NCBI RefSeq assembly: GCF_008195825.1
Contig: NZ_CP043329.1
Span: 1,364,001-1,428,000 of the forward strand
DNA length: 64,000 bases
Direction of reading: 5' to 3'
Origin: Pedobacter aquae
GTDB lineage: Bacteria; Bacteroidota; Bacteroidia; Sphingobacteriales; Sphingobacteriaceae
This document shows, one piece after another, positions 25,044 to 34,463 of the stretch (position 1 is the stretch's first letter; the number at the start of each line of letters is the position of its first letter). The notes beneath the pieces are model-generated. The model had not been told where the DNA came from and did not search any database. It was given only the letters and a program-made list of their open reading frames with translations. The position numbers and the translations under genes were made by a program.

Positions 25044-26066
25044 TCACCTTACCAATCCCTTCAAAATACGCTTTACTAAACCAGGTCCTTCATAAACAAA
25101 ACCTGTATAAACTTGTACCAAGCTTGCACCAGCTTCTAATTTTTCTTTGGCGTCTTTAGAGCTATGTATACCCCCCACTCCAATAATAGGAAAAGCTTTA
25201 TTAGATTTTTCTGATAAATATCTAATTACCTCGGTAGATCTTTTCCCTACCGGCTTACCACTTACACCACCCATTTCATTTTTTAAAGATGCTGGTGCTT
25301 GTAAACCATCTCTAGAAATGGTGGTATTGGTAGCTATAATACCCGCAATTTTTGTTTCTTGGACAATTTCTATGATATCATCTAACTGAGAATCTGTTAA
25401 ATCAGGAGCTATTTTTAATAGTATAGGTTTAGAAAGGCCATCCTTAAGATTTCTTTGCTGTAAAGTATTTAGAATATGCTTTAAAGGTTCTTTTTCTTGT
25501 AATGCTCTCAAATTTGGTGTATTGGGAGAACTTACATTCACCACAAAATAATCAACCACATTAAACAGTCTATCAAAACATTTGATATAATCGTTTACGG
25601 CTTCTTCATTGGGTGTGTTTTTATTTTTGCCAATATTACCACCTATGATTAAGCCATTGCGTTTAACGCTTTCTAATTTTCTGGCTAAAACATCAACACC
25701 TTTATTGTTAAAACCCATTCTATTGATTAAGGCTGCATCTTCTTGCAGTCTAAACATTCTAGGTTTATCATTACCCGGCTGTGGCAAAGGTGTTACCGTA
25801 CCTACCTCAATAAAACCAAAACCAAAATTTGCAAGCTCTTCTATGTACTCACCATTTTTATCAAAACCTGCGGCCAAACCAACCGGATTTTTAAATTTCA
25901 AGCCAAAAAGTTCTCTTTCTAAACTAGGATGATCAAAACCATAAACTTTTTTAAGTAAAGCTGCTAAGCCCCAAATTTTTTGAGCATTTTTTAAACTTCC
26001 GGTAACGAAATAGTGAATTTTCTCTGGGTCGAATTGAAAAAATAACGGTTTAATAAGTTTGTACAT
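25044..26066 (-). CDS. pyrD: Dihydroorotate dehydrogenase (quinone), class 2
   Basis: This membrane-associated FMN enzyme oxidises dihydroorotate to orotate in pyrimidine synthesis and passes electrons to quinone. Diagnostic stretches are the N-terminal membrane-binding helix region ([20 protein letters not shown]), [32 protein letters not shown] with the class-2 catalytic serine region, IATNTT and [19 protein letters not shown]. Its 340 aa is the usual length. It is a single gene with about 40 bases to mntA and 130 bases to the DUF892 gene. No specific control site is seen. Confidence 0.96.
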   Translation of the reverse strand: MYKLIKPLFFQFDPEKIHYFVTGSLKNAQKIWGLAALLKKVYGFDHPSLERELFGLKFKNPVGLAAGFDKNGEYIEELANFGFGFIEVGTVTPLPQPGNDKPRMFRLQEDAALINRMGFNNKGVDVLARKLESVKRNGLIIGGNIGKNKNTPNEEAVNDYIKCFDRLFNVVDYFVVNVSSPNTPNLRALQEKEPLKHILNTLQQRNLKDGLSKPILLKIAPDLTDSQLDDIIEIVQETKIAGIIATNTTISRDGLQAPASLKNEMGGVSGKPVGKRSTEVIRYLSEKSNKAFPIIGVGGIHSSKDAKEKLEAGASLVQVYTGFVYEGPGLVKRILKGLVR

Positions 26067-26138
26067 GCTAGCAAATCTACAAATTTTTAAATCCTAATAC
26101 GAAGTGAACCTTTGTATAAAGCAAAAATCTTAAAACAA

Positions 26139-26174
26139 AAAAGGATTGCCTACTTGATGTAAAACAATCCTTTT
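26139..26174 (-). terminator. Terminator of the DUF892 gene
   Basis: AAAAGGATTG (26139-26148) and CAATCCTTTT (26165-26174) form a 10-bp stem with A/T runs, 22 bases after the stop codon. Confidence 0.75.
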
Positions 26175-26196
26175 CCTTGAATTAAGCAAGCGAGAA

Positions 26197-26754
26197 TTAT
26201 TCAGCGCTAGCTTCTTCATTAATAGAGTTTTCTGCAAGTTCTGTCAGTAAAACATCTGTTTCTTTCTCTTCGTTTAAAGTTTCTTCTAACAAAGCTTGTG
26301 CTTCTGTAAAACCAAGTGTTCCGGCTAGAGATCTTAAAGTGCCATAAGTAGCTATTTCATAATGCTCTACTTTCTGAGCTGCTGCAATTAAGGCTACATC
26401 TCTCACTTCTGTACCATCTTCGGTTTCTTCTATCAGCTCTTCGGCTTCTTTAATTAAGCCTTCCATAGCATCGCATTTTTTTGCTGTAGCTTTTTCTCCA
26501 ATAGACTCAAAAACACTTTCTAAACGTGTAATTTGATTTTCTGTTTGGGTTAAATGCTCTTCAAAAGCTGTTTTTAATTGTTCTGAAGTAGCAGCTTTAG
26601 CCATTTTTTTCAGGCTTTTTGTGAGATGCTTCTCGGCCCAAAGGATGTCTTTTAGAGAATCAACAAATAATTCTTTTAAAGCTCCTGATTCTTTTTCTGT
26701 TCTTGCCTTTGCAGCACCTTGTGCTTTTGAGGCTTTTGTTTTTGTAGTAGGCAT
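26197..26754 (-). CDS. DUF892 ferritin-like protein (YciE/YciF family)
   Basis: This 185-aa four-helix-bundle protein of the YciF type is often induced by general or osmotic stress. After a lysine/alanine-rich leader (residues 1-25) come LFVDSLKDILWAEKHLTKSL, EEHLTQTENQITRLESVF, DVALIAAAQKVEHYEIATYG and NEEKETDVLLTELAE. The spaced Glu/His residues fit a ferritin-like di-metal site. The function in cells is not established. The gene is monocistronic with its own terminator. It belongs by type with the stress cluster at 44-50 kb but is not adjacent to it. Confidence 0.9.
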   Translation of the reverse strand: MPTTKTKASKAQGAAKARTEKESGALKELFVDSLKDILWAEKHLTKSLKKMAKAATSEQLKTAFEEHLTQTENQITRLESVFESIGEKATAKKCDAMEGLIKEAEELIEETEDGTEVRDVALIAAAQKVEHYEIATYGTLRSLAGTLGFTEAQALLEETLNEEKETDVLLTELAENSINEEASAE

Positions 26755-26865
26755 GTTATTTCTTAGGATATTTTAATTTCTATAAACTAACCAATAACGA
26801 TGCCATTAAAAACAATCTCACACTAAAAAATCTAAATATACGACGCGTTTAAAGCGCTATCATTT

Positions 26866-27573
26866 TTAGAAGTTTGGCTTAAGAACGTATTTCTCGTAAA
26901 ATCTAAAAATATGCTCTGCAGCTTCTTCAGCGGTATCTACCAGCCTAAAAAGATTCAAATCTTCCGGACTGATATTTCTTTCTTGCTCTAGCATGGTGTT
27001 TTTTATCCAATCTATAAGGCCTGTCCAGTAATCCTTACCGACTAAAACTATTGGGAAACGAGCTATTTTTCCTGTTTGTATTAAAGTCATGGCTTCAAAA
27101 AGCTCATCCATAGTACCAAAACCACCAGGTAAAACAATATAGCCTTGAGAATACTTCATAAACATCACCTTCCTGATAAAGAAGTAATCAAACTCTAATA
27201 TTTTATCTCTATCGATATATCTGTTATGAAATTGCTCAAAAGGTAGTTCTATATTTAAACCTACAGACTTCCCTCCTGCCTCAAAAGCACCTTTATTACC
27301 GGCTTCCATAATACCAGGGCCACCACCAGTAATTACACCATAACCACGTTCTGTTAATAGTTTACCAGTTTCTACAGCTATTTGGTAGTACTTATTTTCT
27401 GTTGGTGTTCTGGCAGAACCAAAAATAGATACACAAGGACCTATTTTAGCCAACTTCTCAAAACCATCAACAAACTCGGCCATGATTTTAAATATCTGCC
27501 AAGAGTCTGTTACTTTTATTTCTTGCCAAGTTTTGTTCTCAAACGCACTTCTTATTTTCTCATCATTTGTCAT
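26866..27573 (-). CDS. LOG family protein (TIGR00730-type Rossmann fold)
   Basis: The 235-aa protein carries both family motifs, GGGPGIMEAGNKGAFEAGG and PGGFGTMDELFE. Members hydrolyse nucleoside 5'-monophosphates such as cytokinin ribotides, releasing the base and ribose phosphate. Older annotations call them lysine decarboxylases, which is not supported. The start ATG 27573 overlaps the stop of the upstream sodium:solute symporter by four bases, so they form one unit. The physiological substrate in this organism is unknown. Confidence 0.92.
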   Translation of the reverse strand: MTNDEKIRSAFENKTWQEIKVTDSWQIFKIMAEFVDGFEKLAKIGPCVSIFGSARTPTENKYYQIAVETGKLLTERGYGVITGGGPGIMEAGNKGAFEAGGKSVGLNIELPFEQFHNRYIDRDKILEFDYFFIRKVMFMKYSQGYIVLPGGFGTMDELFEAMTLIQTGKIARFPIVLVGKDYWTGLIDWIKNTMLEQERNISPEDLNLFRLVDTAEEAAEHIFRFYEKYVLKPNF

Positions 27574-29087
27574 AAACTTCTGTTATATAGTTTCTCTTCG
27601 GCTGTAGTTTTGGTAGATATTAAATACAAGCCTAAAAATGTTATCAATCCGTTAATTACTATCAATTCATTATCAAAAACATAACCACCCAAAATTGTTT
27701 TAGAATTTATGTTTAAAACGTAACATATTGCGGGTGCTGCTAAACAAATAAGAGGCACCCATTTATCTTTTACGCCTTTATGCGCAAATAAACCAAAAGC
27801 ATATAAACCTAATAAAGGGCCATAGGTATAAGATGCTACCGTAAAAATAGCACTCACCACCGCTTTGTTATTGACTTGGTTAAACAAAATCACAACCAAA
27901 AACATCAATACCGAAAAGCCAACATGTACGGCATGCCTTATTTTAATGTATTTAGCATCATTGATATTTTCTTTCTTATCAAAATTTAAAAAATCTACAC
28001 AAAAAGAGGTAGTTAAAGCGGTTAATGCCGAGTCTGTTGTGGCAAAAGTAGCCGCCGTTAAACCCAACATAAATACAATGGCAGGTATAACTGTTAAATG
28101 GTTAAGGGCTATCTCTGGAAAAAGAAAATCTGTTCTGATGTTACCCGCATCATCAACCGGAATGGCAATACCATTTTTGCTTGCATACACATAAAGTAAA
28201 GCCCCAACACTTAAAAAGAAAAGATTTATCAATACAAAAATCCCTGTAAAGGTAAACATGTTCTTTTGTGCCTCTTTGATGTTTTTACAACTTAGATTCT
28301 TTTGCATTAAATCTTGGTCTAAACCTATCATGGCAATGGTAACAAACATCCCTCCTAGTATTTGCTTAGCAACGTGAAACTTGCTATCCATAAAATTCTC
28401 AAAGAAAAATATTTGGGAGTAGCCGCTATATTTAATGGTTTCAAAAGCCTCAAATATATTTAGGTTTAAGCTATTGCAGATGAAATAAATGGTTAAAAGT
28501 ACTGATAATACTAAAAAGGTAGTCTGTAAAGTATCTGTAATGATGATGGTTTTTAAGCCTCCTTTATAAGTATAAAGCCAAATTAAAGCCAGTGAAAGCA
28601 AAACCGTTAACCAAAACGGAATACCAAAAGCATCAAAAATGAAACGTTGCATCACAATAACAACCAAATACAACCTAAAAGCCGAGCCTATGGTACGGCT
28701 CATTAAAAATATGGCGGCTGCGGTTTTATAACTTACAATACCCAGCCTTTTTTCTATATAACCATAAATGGATGTTAGGTTTAAACGATAATATAAAGGC
28801 AATAACATTGTAGCTACAATGATAAAACCTAAGGCATTACCCAAAACAAACTGAAAATATTGAAACTGATTGCCTGCTGGTGCACCCACCTGCCCCGGTA
28901 CAGAGATAAAGGTTACGCCACTTAAAGCTGTTCCTATCATCCCGAAAGCCACTAAATACCATGTAGAATTTCTATTGGCTATGAAAAAAGTTGAATTGTC
29001 TGACGATTTTTTTGAGGTGATAAAGGATATCAATACCAACACAAAAAAATAAGACAGAATAAAGAGTAATAAAGTTATGGGCGACAT
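27570..29087 (-). CDS. Sodium:solute symporter (SSS family)
   Basis: This 505-aa inner-membrane transporter has about 13-14 hydrophobic helices. The N-terminal part (NSTWYLVAFGMIGTALSG, GQVGAPAG) and the central LDQDLMQKNLSC and TFATTDSALTALTTSFC stretches are typical of SSS sodium-coupled carriers. It starts at ATG 29087 and overlaps the LOG gene by four bases. The substrate cannot be told; relatives carry sugars, sialic acid, proline or pantothenate. It diverges from recR across a 53-base gap that must hold both promoters. Confidence 0.93.
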   Translation of the reverse strand: MSPITLLLFILSYFFVLVLISFITSKKSSDNSTFFIANRNSTWYLVAFGMIGTALSGVTFISVPGQVGAPAGNQFQYFQFVLGNALGFIIVATMLLPLYYRLNLTSIYGYIEKRLGIVSYKTAAAIFLMSRTIGSAFRLYLVVIVMQRFIFDAFGIPFWLTVLLSLALIWLYTYKGGLKTIIITDTLQTTFLVLSVLLTIYFICNSLNLNIFEAFETIKYSGYSQIFFFENFMDSKFHVAKQILGGMFVTIAMIGLDQDLMQKNLSCKNIKEAQKNMFTFTGIFVLINLFFLSVGALLYVYASKNGIAIPVDDAGNIRTDFLFPEIALNHLTVIPAIVFMLGLTAATFATTDSALTALTTSFCVDFLNFDKKENINDAKYIKIRHAVHVGFSVLMFLVVILFNQVNNKAVVSAIFTVASYTYGPLLGLYAFGLFAHKGVKDKWVPLICLAAPAICYVLNINSKTILGGYVFDNELIVINGLITFLGLYLISTKTTAEEKLYNRSL

Positions 29088-29140
29088 TTTAAGCTTGTTA
29101 TATCAATCGCTATTTAACATTTAATTTTTAATTTAGCAAA

Positions 29141-29758
29141 ATGAATTTCTCCTCTAAATTATTAGAGAATGCCGTTAACGAGTTTGGTAACTTACCAGGA
29201 ATAGGTAAAAAAACTGCATTAAGATTAGTTTTACATCTTTTAAAAGAAAGCAAAGAAGACGTAGATACCTTTGCTAGCAGCATTATTACCTTAAAAAACA
29301 ACATCAAATACTGCAAAACCTGCCACAATATTTCCGACTTTGATATTTGCGAGATTTGTAACTCTTTTAAAAGAGACCATTCTTTAATTTGTGTGGTTGA
29401 GGATACCAGAGATGTGATGGCTATTGAAAACACCAACCAGTACAACGGTTTATATCACGTTTTAAACGGATTGATATCTCCTATGGATGGTGTTGGCCCT
29501 GCCGATTTAATGATTGATTCTTTAGTAGAGCGTATTAAAAATCAAGAGGTTAAAGAAATCATATTTGCTCTTAGCGCTACAATGGAGGGCGATACCACCA
29601 TATTTTACCTGCATAAAAAACTTAAAGACTTTAACCTTAAGATTAGTACCCTAGCTAGAGGTATTGCCTTTGGCGGAGAAATAGAATATGCCGATGAAAT
29701 TACTTTAGGAAGATCTATCACCACCCGTGTTCCTTATGAAAACACTTTAAATAAATAA
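29141..29758 (+). CDS. recR: Recombination mediator protein RecR
   Basis: RecR works with RecO to load RecA on gapped DNA. The 205-aa protein has the N-terminal helix-hairpin-helix ([17 protein letters not shown]), the zinc-binding C4 finger ([16 protein letters not shown]) and a Toprim domain ([30 protein letters not shown]). The length and domain order are standard. A glycosyltransferase gene starts two bases after the stop and an SDR gene follows, suggesting a three-gene unit. Confidence 0.96.
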   Translation: MNFSSKLLENAVNEFGNLPGIGKKTALRLVLHLLKESKEDVDTFASSIITLKNNIKYCKTCHNISDFDICEICNSFKRDHSLICVVEDTRDVMAIENTNQYNGLYHVLNGLISPMDGVGPADLMIDSLVERIKNQEVKEIIFALSATMEGDTTIFYLHKKLKDFNLKISTLARGIAFGGEIEYADEITLGRSITTRVPYENTLNK

Positions 29759-29760
29759 GC

Positions 29761-30537
29761 TTGAAACTGTCTATCGTTATTGTAAACTATAATGTAAGGG
29801 ATTTGCTACAACAAGCAATTGATTCATTATTAGATGCATGTAAGGAGATAGAATACGAGTTTTTTGTGGTAGATAATGCCTCTGATGATCAAAGTGTGGA
29901 GATGCTACAAAGTCATTATCCAACAATAAAAGTCATCAGTAACAACATAAATATTGGTTTTTCTAAGGCTAATAATCAGGCGATAAAGCAGGCCAAGGGA
30001 GAATATATTTTAGTCATTAACCCAGACACCATCACCAGCAAAGATACGCTAAGTAAAACCATCGCTTTTATGGATGAACACCCTGAAGCTGGTGGTTTAG
30101 GATTGCGAATGATAAACGGACAAGGAGAATTCTTACAAGAATCTAAAAGACAAATTCCTGGTATTTCAACGGTGTTATTCCATTTTTCTGGTTTAAGCAA
30201 ACTGCTACCTCAATCAAAGTTTTTTAGCAGCTATTACGCACATCAAGTTGGCGAATTTGAAACTGCCGAAGTAGATATTTTAGCTGGTGCTTTTATGTTA
30301 TTGAGGAAAAAAGCTTTAGATAAGGCAGGTTTGTTTGATGAAAATTTCTTTATGTATGGCGAGGATATAGACCTTTCTTACCGTTTAAAACTTAGTGGTT
30401 ATCAAAACTACTATTACGGTAATACCTATATCATTCATTTTAAAGGGCAAAGCACCAAAAAGTATAATTGGCGATATATCAAGAATTTTTACGGAGCAAT
30501 GCTGATATTTGCCCGTAAGTATTTTTTTAAATTTTAA
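29761..30537 (+). CDS. Family 2 glycosyltransferase
   Basis: This 258-aa GT-A glycosyltransferase opens with LSIVIVNYNVRDLLQQAIDS and has the nucleotide-sugar DXD-like region (ILVINPDTI) and the acceptor-side GEDIDLSYRLKLSGY. The layout resembles rhamnosyl/WbbL-type enzymes that build cell-surface glycans. The start is a TTG at 29761, two bases after recR. No membrane segments are evident. Donor and acceptor are unknown. The gene is followed three bases later by an SDR gene. Confidence 0.9.
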   Translation: MKLSIVIVNYNVRDLLQQAIDSLLDACKEIEYEFFVVDNASDDQSVEMLQSHYPTIKVISNNINIGFSKANNQAIKQAKGEYILVINPDTITSKDTLSKTIAFMDEHPEAGGLGLRMINGQGEFLQESKRQIPGISTVLFHFSGLSKLLPQSKFFSSYYAHQVGEFETAEVDILAGAFMLLRKKALDKAGLFDENFFMYGEDIDLSYRLKLSGYQNYYYGNTYIIHFKGQSTKKYNWRYIKNFYGAMLIFARKYFFKF

Positions 30538-30540
30538 ATC

Positions 30541-31356
30541 ATGGATTTTCAAAACAAAGTTGTAGTTATTACAGGCGCATCTAGCGGTATTGGCAAAGCA
30601 TTGGCAGAGGAATTTGCTAAAAAAGGAGCCCATATTGCTATAGCTGCAAGACAGTATGTTAAACTTTGCGAAATTACCAATGAAATTCAGGAAAAATACA
30701 AAGTAAAATCCTTAGCCATTCAGGCTGATGTAACGCAGGAAGAGGATTGTAAAAACATCATCAACCAAACTTTATATACCATGGGCCGCATTGATATTTT
30801 AATTAATAATGCGGGTATTTCTATGCGAGCCTTGTTTAGAGATTTAGATTTAGAAGTCTTAAAACAAGTAATGGATATTAATTTTTGGGGCGCTGTTTAT
30901 TGTACCAAATATGCTTTACCAGAATTAATCAATAATAATGGCTCTGTAGTTGCCATATCCTCTATTGCAGGTTATAAAGGTTTACCAGGCAGAACGGGCT
31001 ACTCGGCTTCAAAATTTGCTATGAATGGTTTCTTTGAAGCTTTAAGAGTAGAAAATTTAAAAACAGGTTTACATGTAATGGTAGCTTGCCCTGGTTTCAC
31101 CGCATCTAACATCAGAAATGTAGCTTTAAACAGCGAAGCTCGTCCGCAAGGAGAAACCAGTATGGATGAAGGTAAAATGATGACTGCCGAAGAAGTAGCT
31201 CATAAAATTATTGGCGGCATAGCTAGCAGAAAAAACACTTTAATTATGACGGCCCAAGGAAAACTAACCGTTTTCTTACAAAAGATAGCCCCTAGCTTCT
31301 TAAATAAATTGGTTTACAACCATTTTACTAAAGAAAAAGACCCTTTAATTAGGTAA
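30541..31356 (+). CDS. Short-chain dehydrogenase/reductase
   Basis: This is a 271-aa Rossmann oxidoreductase with the cofactor loop TGASSGIGKALAEEF, NNAGIS, the catalytic serine in AISSIAGYKG and the YSASKFA active-site motif. A hydrophobic C-terminal stretch (LTVFLQKIAPSFLNKLVY) suggests membrane association, as in DhrS7-like enzymes. Substrate and cofactor preference cannot be read from sequence. It is the last gene of the recR / GT2 / SDR group. The trp leader begins 80 bases downstream. Confidence 0.92.
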   Translation: MDFQNKVVVITGASSGIGKALAEEFAKKGAHIAIAARQYVKLCEITNEIQEKYKVKSLAIQADVTQEEDCKNIINQTLYTMGRIDILINNAGISMRALFRDLDLEVLKQVMDINFWGAVYCTKYALPELINNNGSVVAISSIAGYKGLPGRTGYSASKFAMNGFFEALRVENLKTGLHVMVACPGFTASNIRNVALNSEARPQGETSMDEGKMMTAEEVAHKIIGGIASRKNTLIMTAQGKLTVFLQKIAPSFLNKLVYNHFTKEKDPLIR

Positions 31357-31439
31357 ATTATAATCTGCTTGTCTGTTTTTTAAGATAATCGGTTTTTTTA
31401 TTTTTTAATTTTTAAAAAAATATCATATTTGCTTTTGCA

Positions 31440-31493
31440 ATGAGACATACAAGCGTAAATACAATTTGGTGGTGGCATTACGAACAATCGTAA
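31440..31493 (+). CDS. trpL: trp leader peptide (17 aa, three consecutive Trp)
   Basis: The short frame reads MRHTSVNTIWWWHYEQS, with three tandem TGG codons at 31467-31475. It lies 94 bases before trpD and is followed by a terminator. Stalling at the Trp codons when charged tRNA-Trp is scarce is the classical trp attenuation mechanism. A small hairpin (TTACGA / TCGTAA, 31478-31493) covers the end of the frame and could be the 1:2 stem. Confidence 0.85.
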   Translation: MRHTSVNTIWWWHYEQS

Positions 31494-31531
31494 GGCAAAA
31501 CCTATTTGTATATACCTGATAAGATACTGTT

Positions 31532-31562
31532 AAGGGGCTGCCGTTGAGGATGCCCCTTTTTT
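31532..31562 (+). terminator. trp attenuator terminator
   Basis: AAGGGGC (31532-31538) pairs with GCCCCTT (31552-31558), followed by a run of T up to 31562. It lies between the leader peptide and trpD. I could not draw a fully convincing competing antiterminator by eye. Confidence 0.8.
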
Positions 31563-31587
31563 ATTTGATTTTTTTGAGCATATTTTG

Positions 31588-32589
31588 ATGAAAGAAATTC
31601 TAAACCATTTATTTGAACATAAGACTTTTAGCACCGCAGAGTCTAAAGAGATATTAAAGAAAATTACCTTAGGCAATTATAATAACTCGCAAATGGCGGC
31701 TTTTATGACAGCCTATTGCATGCGTTCTATTACCGTAGATGAGTTACAAGGCTTTAAAGATGCTATGCTAGAGCTTTGCCTACCTGTTAAACTTAACCAA
31801 AACTTCAACCTGATAGATTTATGCGGTACCGGTGGCGATGGTAAAGACACTTTTAATATTTCTACATTAGCTTCTTTTGTAGTTGCTGGTGCTGGTTATC
31901 ATGTTGCAAAACATGGTAATTACGGTGTTTCATCTGGTTGTGGCTCATCAAACGTGATGGAATATTTAGGCTATCAATTCACCAATCAAGAAGATAAACT
32001 ATTAAAAAGTTTAGACCAGGCCGGAATTTGCTTTTTACATGCTCCTTTGTTTCATCCGGCTATGAAACATATTGCTCCTCTTCGTAAAGAACTTGGGGTA
32101 AAAACATTTTTCAATATGTTGGGGCCTATGGTTAATCCGGCGCAACCGCAAAACCAAATTGTTGGTGTATTTAGTTTAGAGCTAGCCCGTTTATATGCTT
32201 ATATCTATCAAAAATCAAATTTAAACTATACCATTTTACACGCTTTAGAAGGTTATGATGAGGTATCTCTAACCTGCGATTTTAAAACTTTCTCTAACCA
32301 AGGCGAACAATTGTATGCCATTAAAGACATAGGTTTTGATAAAATTGATGCTGAAACCATTACAGGTGGCTCAACTGTTGAAGATTCAGCTAAAATATTT
32401 TTAAGTGTTTTAAACAACCAAGCGAGTACAGAACAAAGCAGCGTTGTTTTGGTAAATGCAGCCTTAGCTATCAAAACCATAGAGAATGATTTAAGCTTTT
32501 CAGATTGCTTTTATAAAGCAGAAACGGCCTTGCTCAATGGCAGTGCATTAAAATCTTTTCAAAAACTTATAGCAATTAGCAAGAATTAA
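31588..32589 (+). CDS. trpD: Anthranilate phosphoribosyltransferase
   Basis: This enzyme joins anthranilate to PRPP, the second step of tryptophan synthesis. The 333-aa protein contains the PRPP-binding GTGGDGKDTFNIST, the anthranilate-site KHGNYGVSSGCGSSNVMEYLG and FLHAPLFHPAMKHIAPLRKELG. It is the first structural gene after the attenuator. I use ATG 31588 rather than the TTG one codon upstream. No trpE, trpG or trpC is present in front of or behind it, so the early steps must be encoded elsewhere. Confidence 0.96.
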   Translation: MKEILNHLFEHKTFSTAESKEILKKITLGNYNNSQMAAFMTAYCMRSITVDELQGFKDAMLELCLPVKLNQNFNLIDLCGTGGDGKDTFNISTLASFVVAGAGYHVAKHGNYGVSSGCGSSNVMEYLGYQFTNQEDKLLKSLDQAGICFLHAPLFHPAMKHIAPLRKELGVKTFFNMLGPMVNPAQPQNQIVGVFSLELARLYAYIYQKSNLNYTILHALEGYDEVSLTCDFKTFSNQGEQLYAIKDIGFDKIDAETITGGSTVEDSAKIFLSVLNNQASTEQSSVVLVNAALAIKTIENDLSFSDCFYKAETALLNGSALKSFQKLIAISKN

Positions 32590-32590
32590 G

Positions 32591-33181
32591 ATGAGCTTAA
32601 AAATAAAAGTTTGCGGAATGAAATATGAGGCTAATATCAACGAATTAGGCTCTTTAGAACCAGATTTTATGGGTTTTATATTTTACCCTAAATCTGCCCG
32701 ATTTATTGGTGTTGATTTTGACCGTCAGGACGTGTTAAAGCTTCCTAAACATATTATCAAAACTGCTGTTTACGTTAATGCACTAGCGCATGAGATTGTA
32801 GAGTTTAGTAGAATTTATGGCATAGGCACAGTGCAACTTCACGGAGAGGAAAGTCCAGAGCTTTGCCTAAACCTAAAAAAAGAAGGTTTTAAAGTAATCA
32901 AAGCATTTGGTATTCATCCTGATTTTAATTTTGATGAATTAACAGCTTACGCAGATGTTGTTGATTTATTTTTATTTGATACAAAAATTGATTCCTACGG
33001 CGGTTCTGGTAAAACTTTTGACTGGAATATCTTAAATCAATATCAATTAAACATACCGTTTATGTTAAGTGGAGGTTTATCTTTAAAAAACCTCGAAAAA
33101 GTTAAAAAACTAACGCACCCACAGCTATATGGTGTCGATTTAAATTCTAAATTTGAAGTTGAACCTGGTGTTAAAATATAG
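32591..33181 (+). CDS. trpF: Phosphoribosylanthranilate isomerase
   Basis: This single-barrel isomerase, third step of tryptophan synthesis, is 196 aa, slightly shorter than the common 200-210. Key parts are KVCGMKYEANINEL with the catalytic cysteine, FYPKSARFIG, VQLHGEESPELC and the C-terminal LSGGLSLKNLEKV and GVDLNSKFEVEPGVK. It starts one base after trpD and so is co-transcribed. The gap to trpB is 40 bases. The catalytic aspartate region LFDTKIDSYGGSGKTFDW is intact. Confidence 0.95.
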   Translation: MSLKIKVCGMKYEANINELGSLEPDFMGFIFYPKSARFIGVDFDRQDVLKLPKHIIKTAVYVNALAHEIVEFSRIYGIGTVQLHGEESPELCLNLKKEGFKVIKAFGIHPDFNFDELTAYADVVDLFLFDTKIDSYGGSGKTFDWNILNQYQLNIPFMLSGGLSLKNLEKVKKLTHPQLYGVDLNSKFEVEPGVKI

Positions 33182-33221
33182 CATTATTAGAAGAGGCATT
33201 TAAAATTATCAGATCATAGTT

Positions 33222-34412
33222 ATGGCACATACAAACTATAGAGTAACAGAGAAAGGATATTACGGAGATTTTGGCGGGGCTTATATCCCAGAAATGTTAT
33301 ACCCTAATATTGAGGAGCTTAGAAATAATTATTTAAATATTATAGCGCAGCCAGATTTCCAAGCCGAGTTTCAATCGCTATTGAAAGACTATGTAGGCAG
33401 GCCTTCTCCTTTATATCTCGCTAAAAGATTATCAGAAAAATATGGTGCTACCATTTTCTTAAAACGCGAAGATTTAAACCATACTGGTGCTCATAAAATT
33501 AACAATACTGTTGGGCAAATTCTTTTAGCCGAGAAATTAGGCAAAAAAAGAATCATTGCGGAGACAGGTGCCGGGCAACATGGTGTAGCAACCGCTACAG
33601 TTTGTGCATTAAAAGGTTTAGAGTGCATTATATATATGGGTGAGGTTGATATAGAAAGACAAGCACCAAACGTTGCCCGTATGAAAATGATGGGCGCAAC
33701 AGTTATACCTGCAACTTCTGGAAGTAAAACACTTAAAGATGCTACCAACGAAGCTATGAGAGACTGGATTAACAACCCGGTTGATACGCATTATATCATT
33801 GGTTCTGTAGTTGGGCCACACCCCTATCCAGAAATGGTTTCTCGTTTTCAATCTATCATTTCTGAGGAAACAAAAAAACAATTGGTAGAACATACAGGCT
33901 CACCATCTCCAGATTATGTATTGGCTTGTGTGGGCGGCGGTAGTAATGCTATGGGTATGTTTTACCATTTTTTGGATGATGAGCATGTAAGACTTATTGC
34001 TGCAGAAGCCGCTGGTTTAGGTGTAAACTCTGGCCACTCGGCAGCAACTTCTGTATTAGGAAAAGAAGGCGTACTGCATGGTTCAAGAACTATTTTAATG
34101 CAAACAGAAGATGGTCAAGTGATAGAACCTTATTCTATCTCTGCTGGTTTAGATTACCCTGGTATTGGTCCTCAGCATGCGCATTTACATAAAACCAAGC
34201 GAGTAGAATATGTAAGTATTACCGATGCTGAAGCTATGGATGCTAGTTTATTGCTTTCTCAGTTGGAAGGTATTATACCAGCTATAGAATCGGCACATGC
34301 CTTAGCACAATTAGAGAAAATGACCTTTAAAGGTGATGAAATTGTGGTGATTTGCTTATCAGGCCGTGGCGATAAGGATTTAAATACCTTTATGAAATAT
34401 TTCAACCTTTAA
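33222..34412 (+). CDS. trpB: Tryptophan synthase beta chain
   Basis: This PLP enzyme condenses indole with serine in the alpha2-beta2 tryptophan synthase complex. The 396-aa protein has the PLP-lysine motif [13 protein letters not shown], the tunnel and COMM-domain stretch [14 protein letters not shown], the phosphate-binding [10 protein letters not shown] and the C-terminal CLSGRGDKD. It is a standard TrpB1-type sequence with nothing missing. It lies between trpF and trpA in the attenuated operon. Confidence 0.97.
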   Translation: MAHTNYRVTEKGYYGDFGGAYIPEMLYPNIEELRNNYLNIIAQPDFQAEFQSLLKDYVGRPSPLYLAKRLSEKYGATIFLKREDLNHTGAHKINNTVGQILLAEKLGKKRIIAETGAGQHGVATATVCALKGLECIIYMGEVDIERQAPNVARMKMMGATVIPATSGSKTLKDATNEAMRDWINNPVDTHYIIGSVVGPHPYPEMVSRFQSIISEETKKQLVEHTGSPSPDYVLACVGGGSNAMGMFYHFLDDEHVRLIAAEAAGLGVNSGHSAATSVLGKEGVLHGSRTILMQTEDGQVIEPYSISAGLDYPGIGPQHAHLHKTKRVEYVSITDAEAMDASLLLSQLEGIIPAIESAHALAQLEKMTFKGDEIVVICLSGRGDKDLNTFMKYFNL

Positions 34413-34463
34413 ATATTAGATAAACAACCTTTAAAGCTTGTTTAAAGCTTTTATATTTTATAC

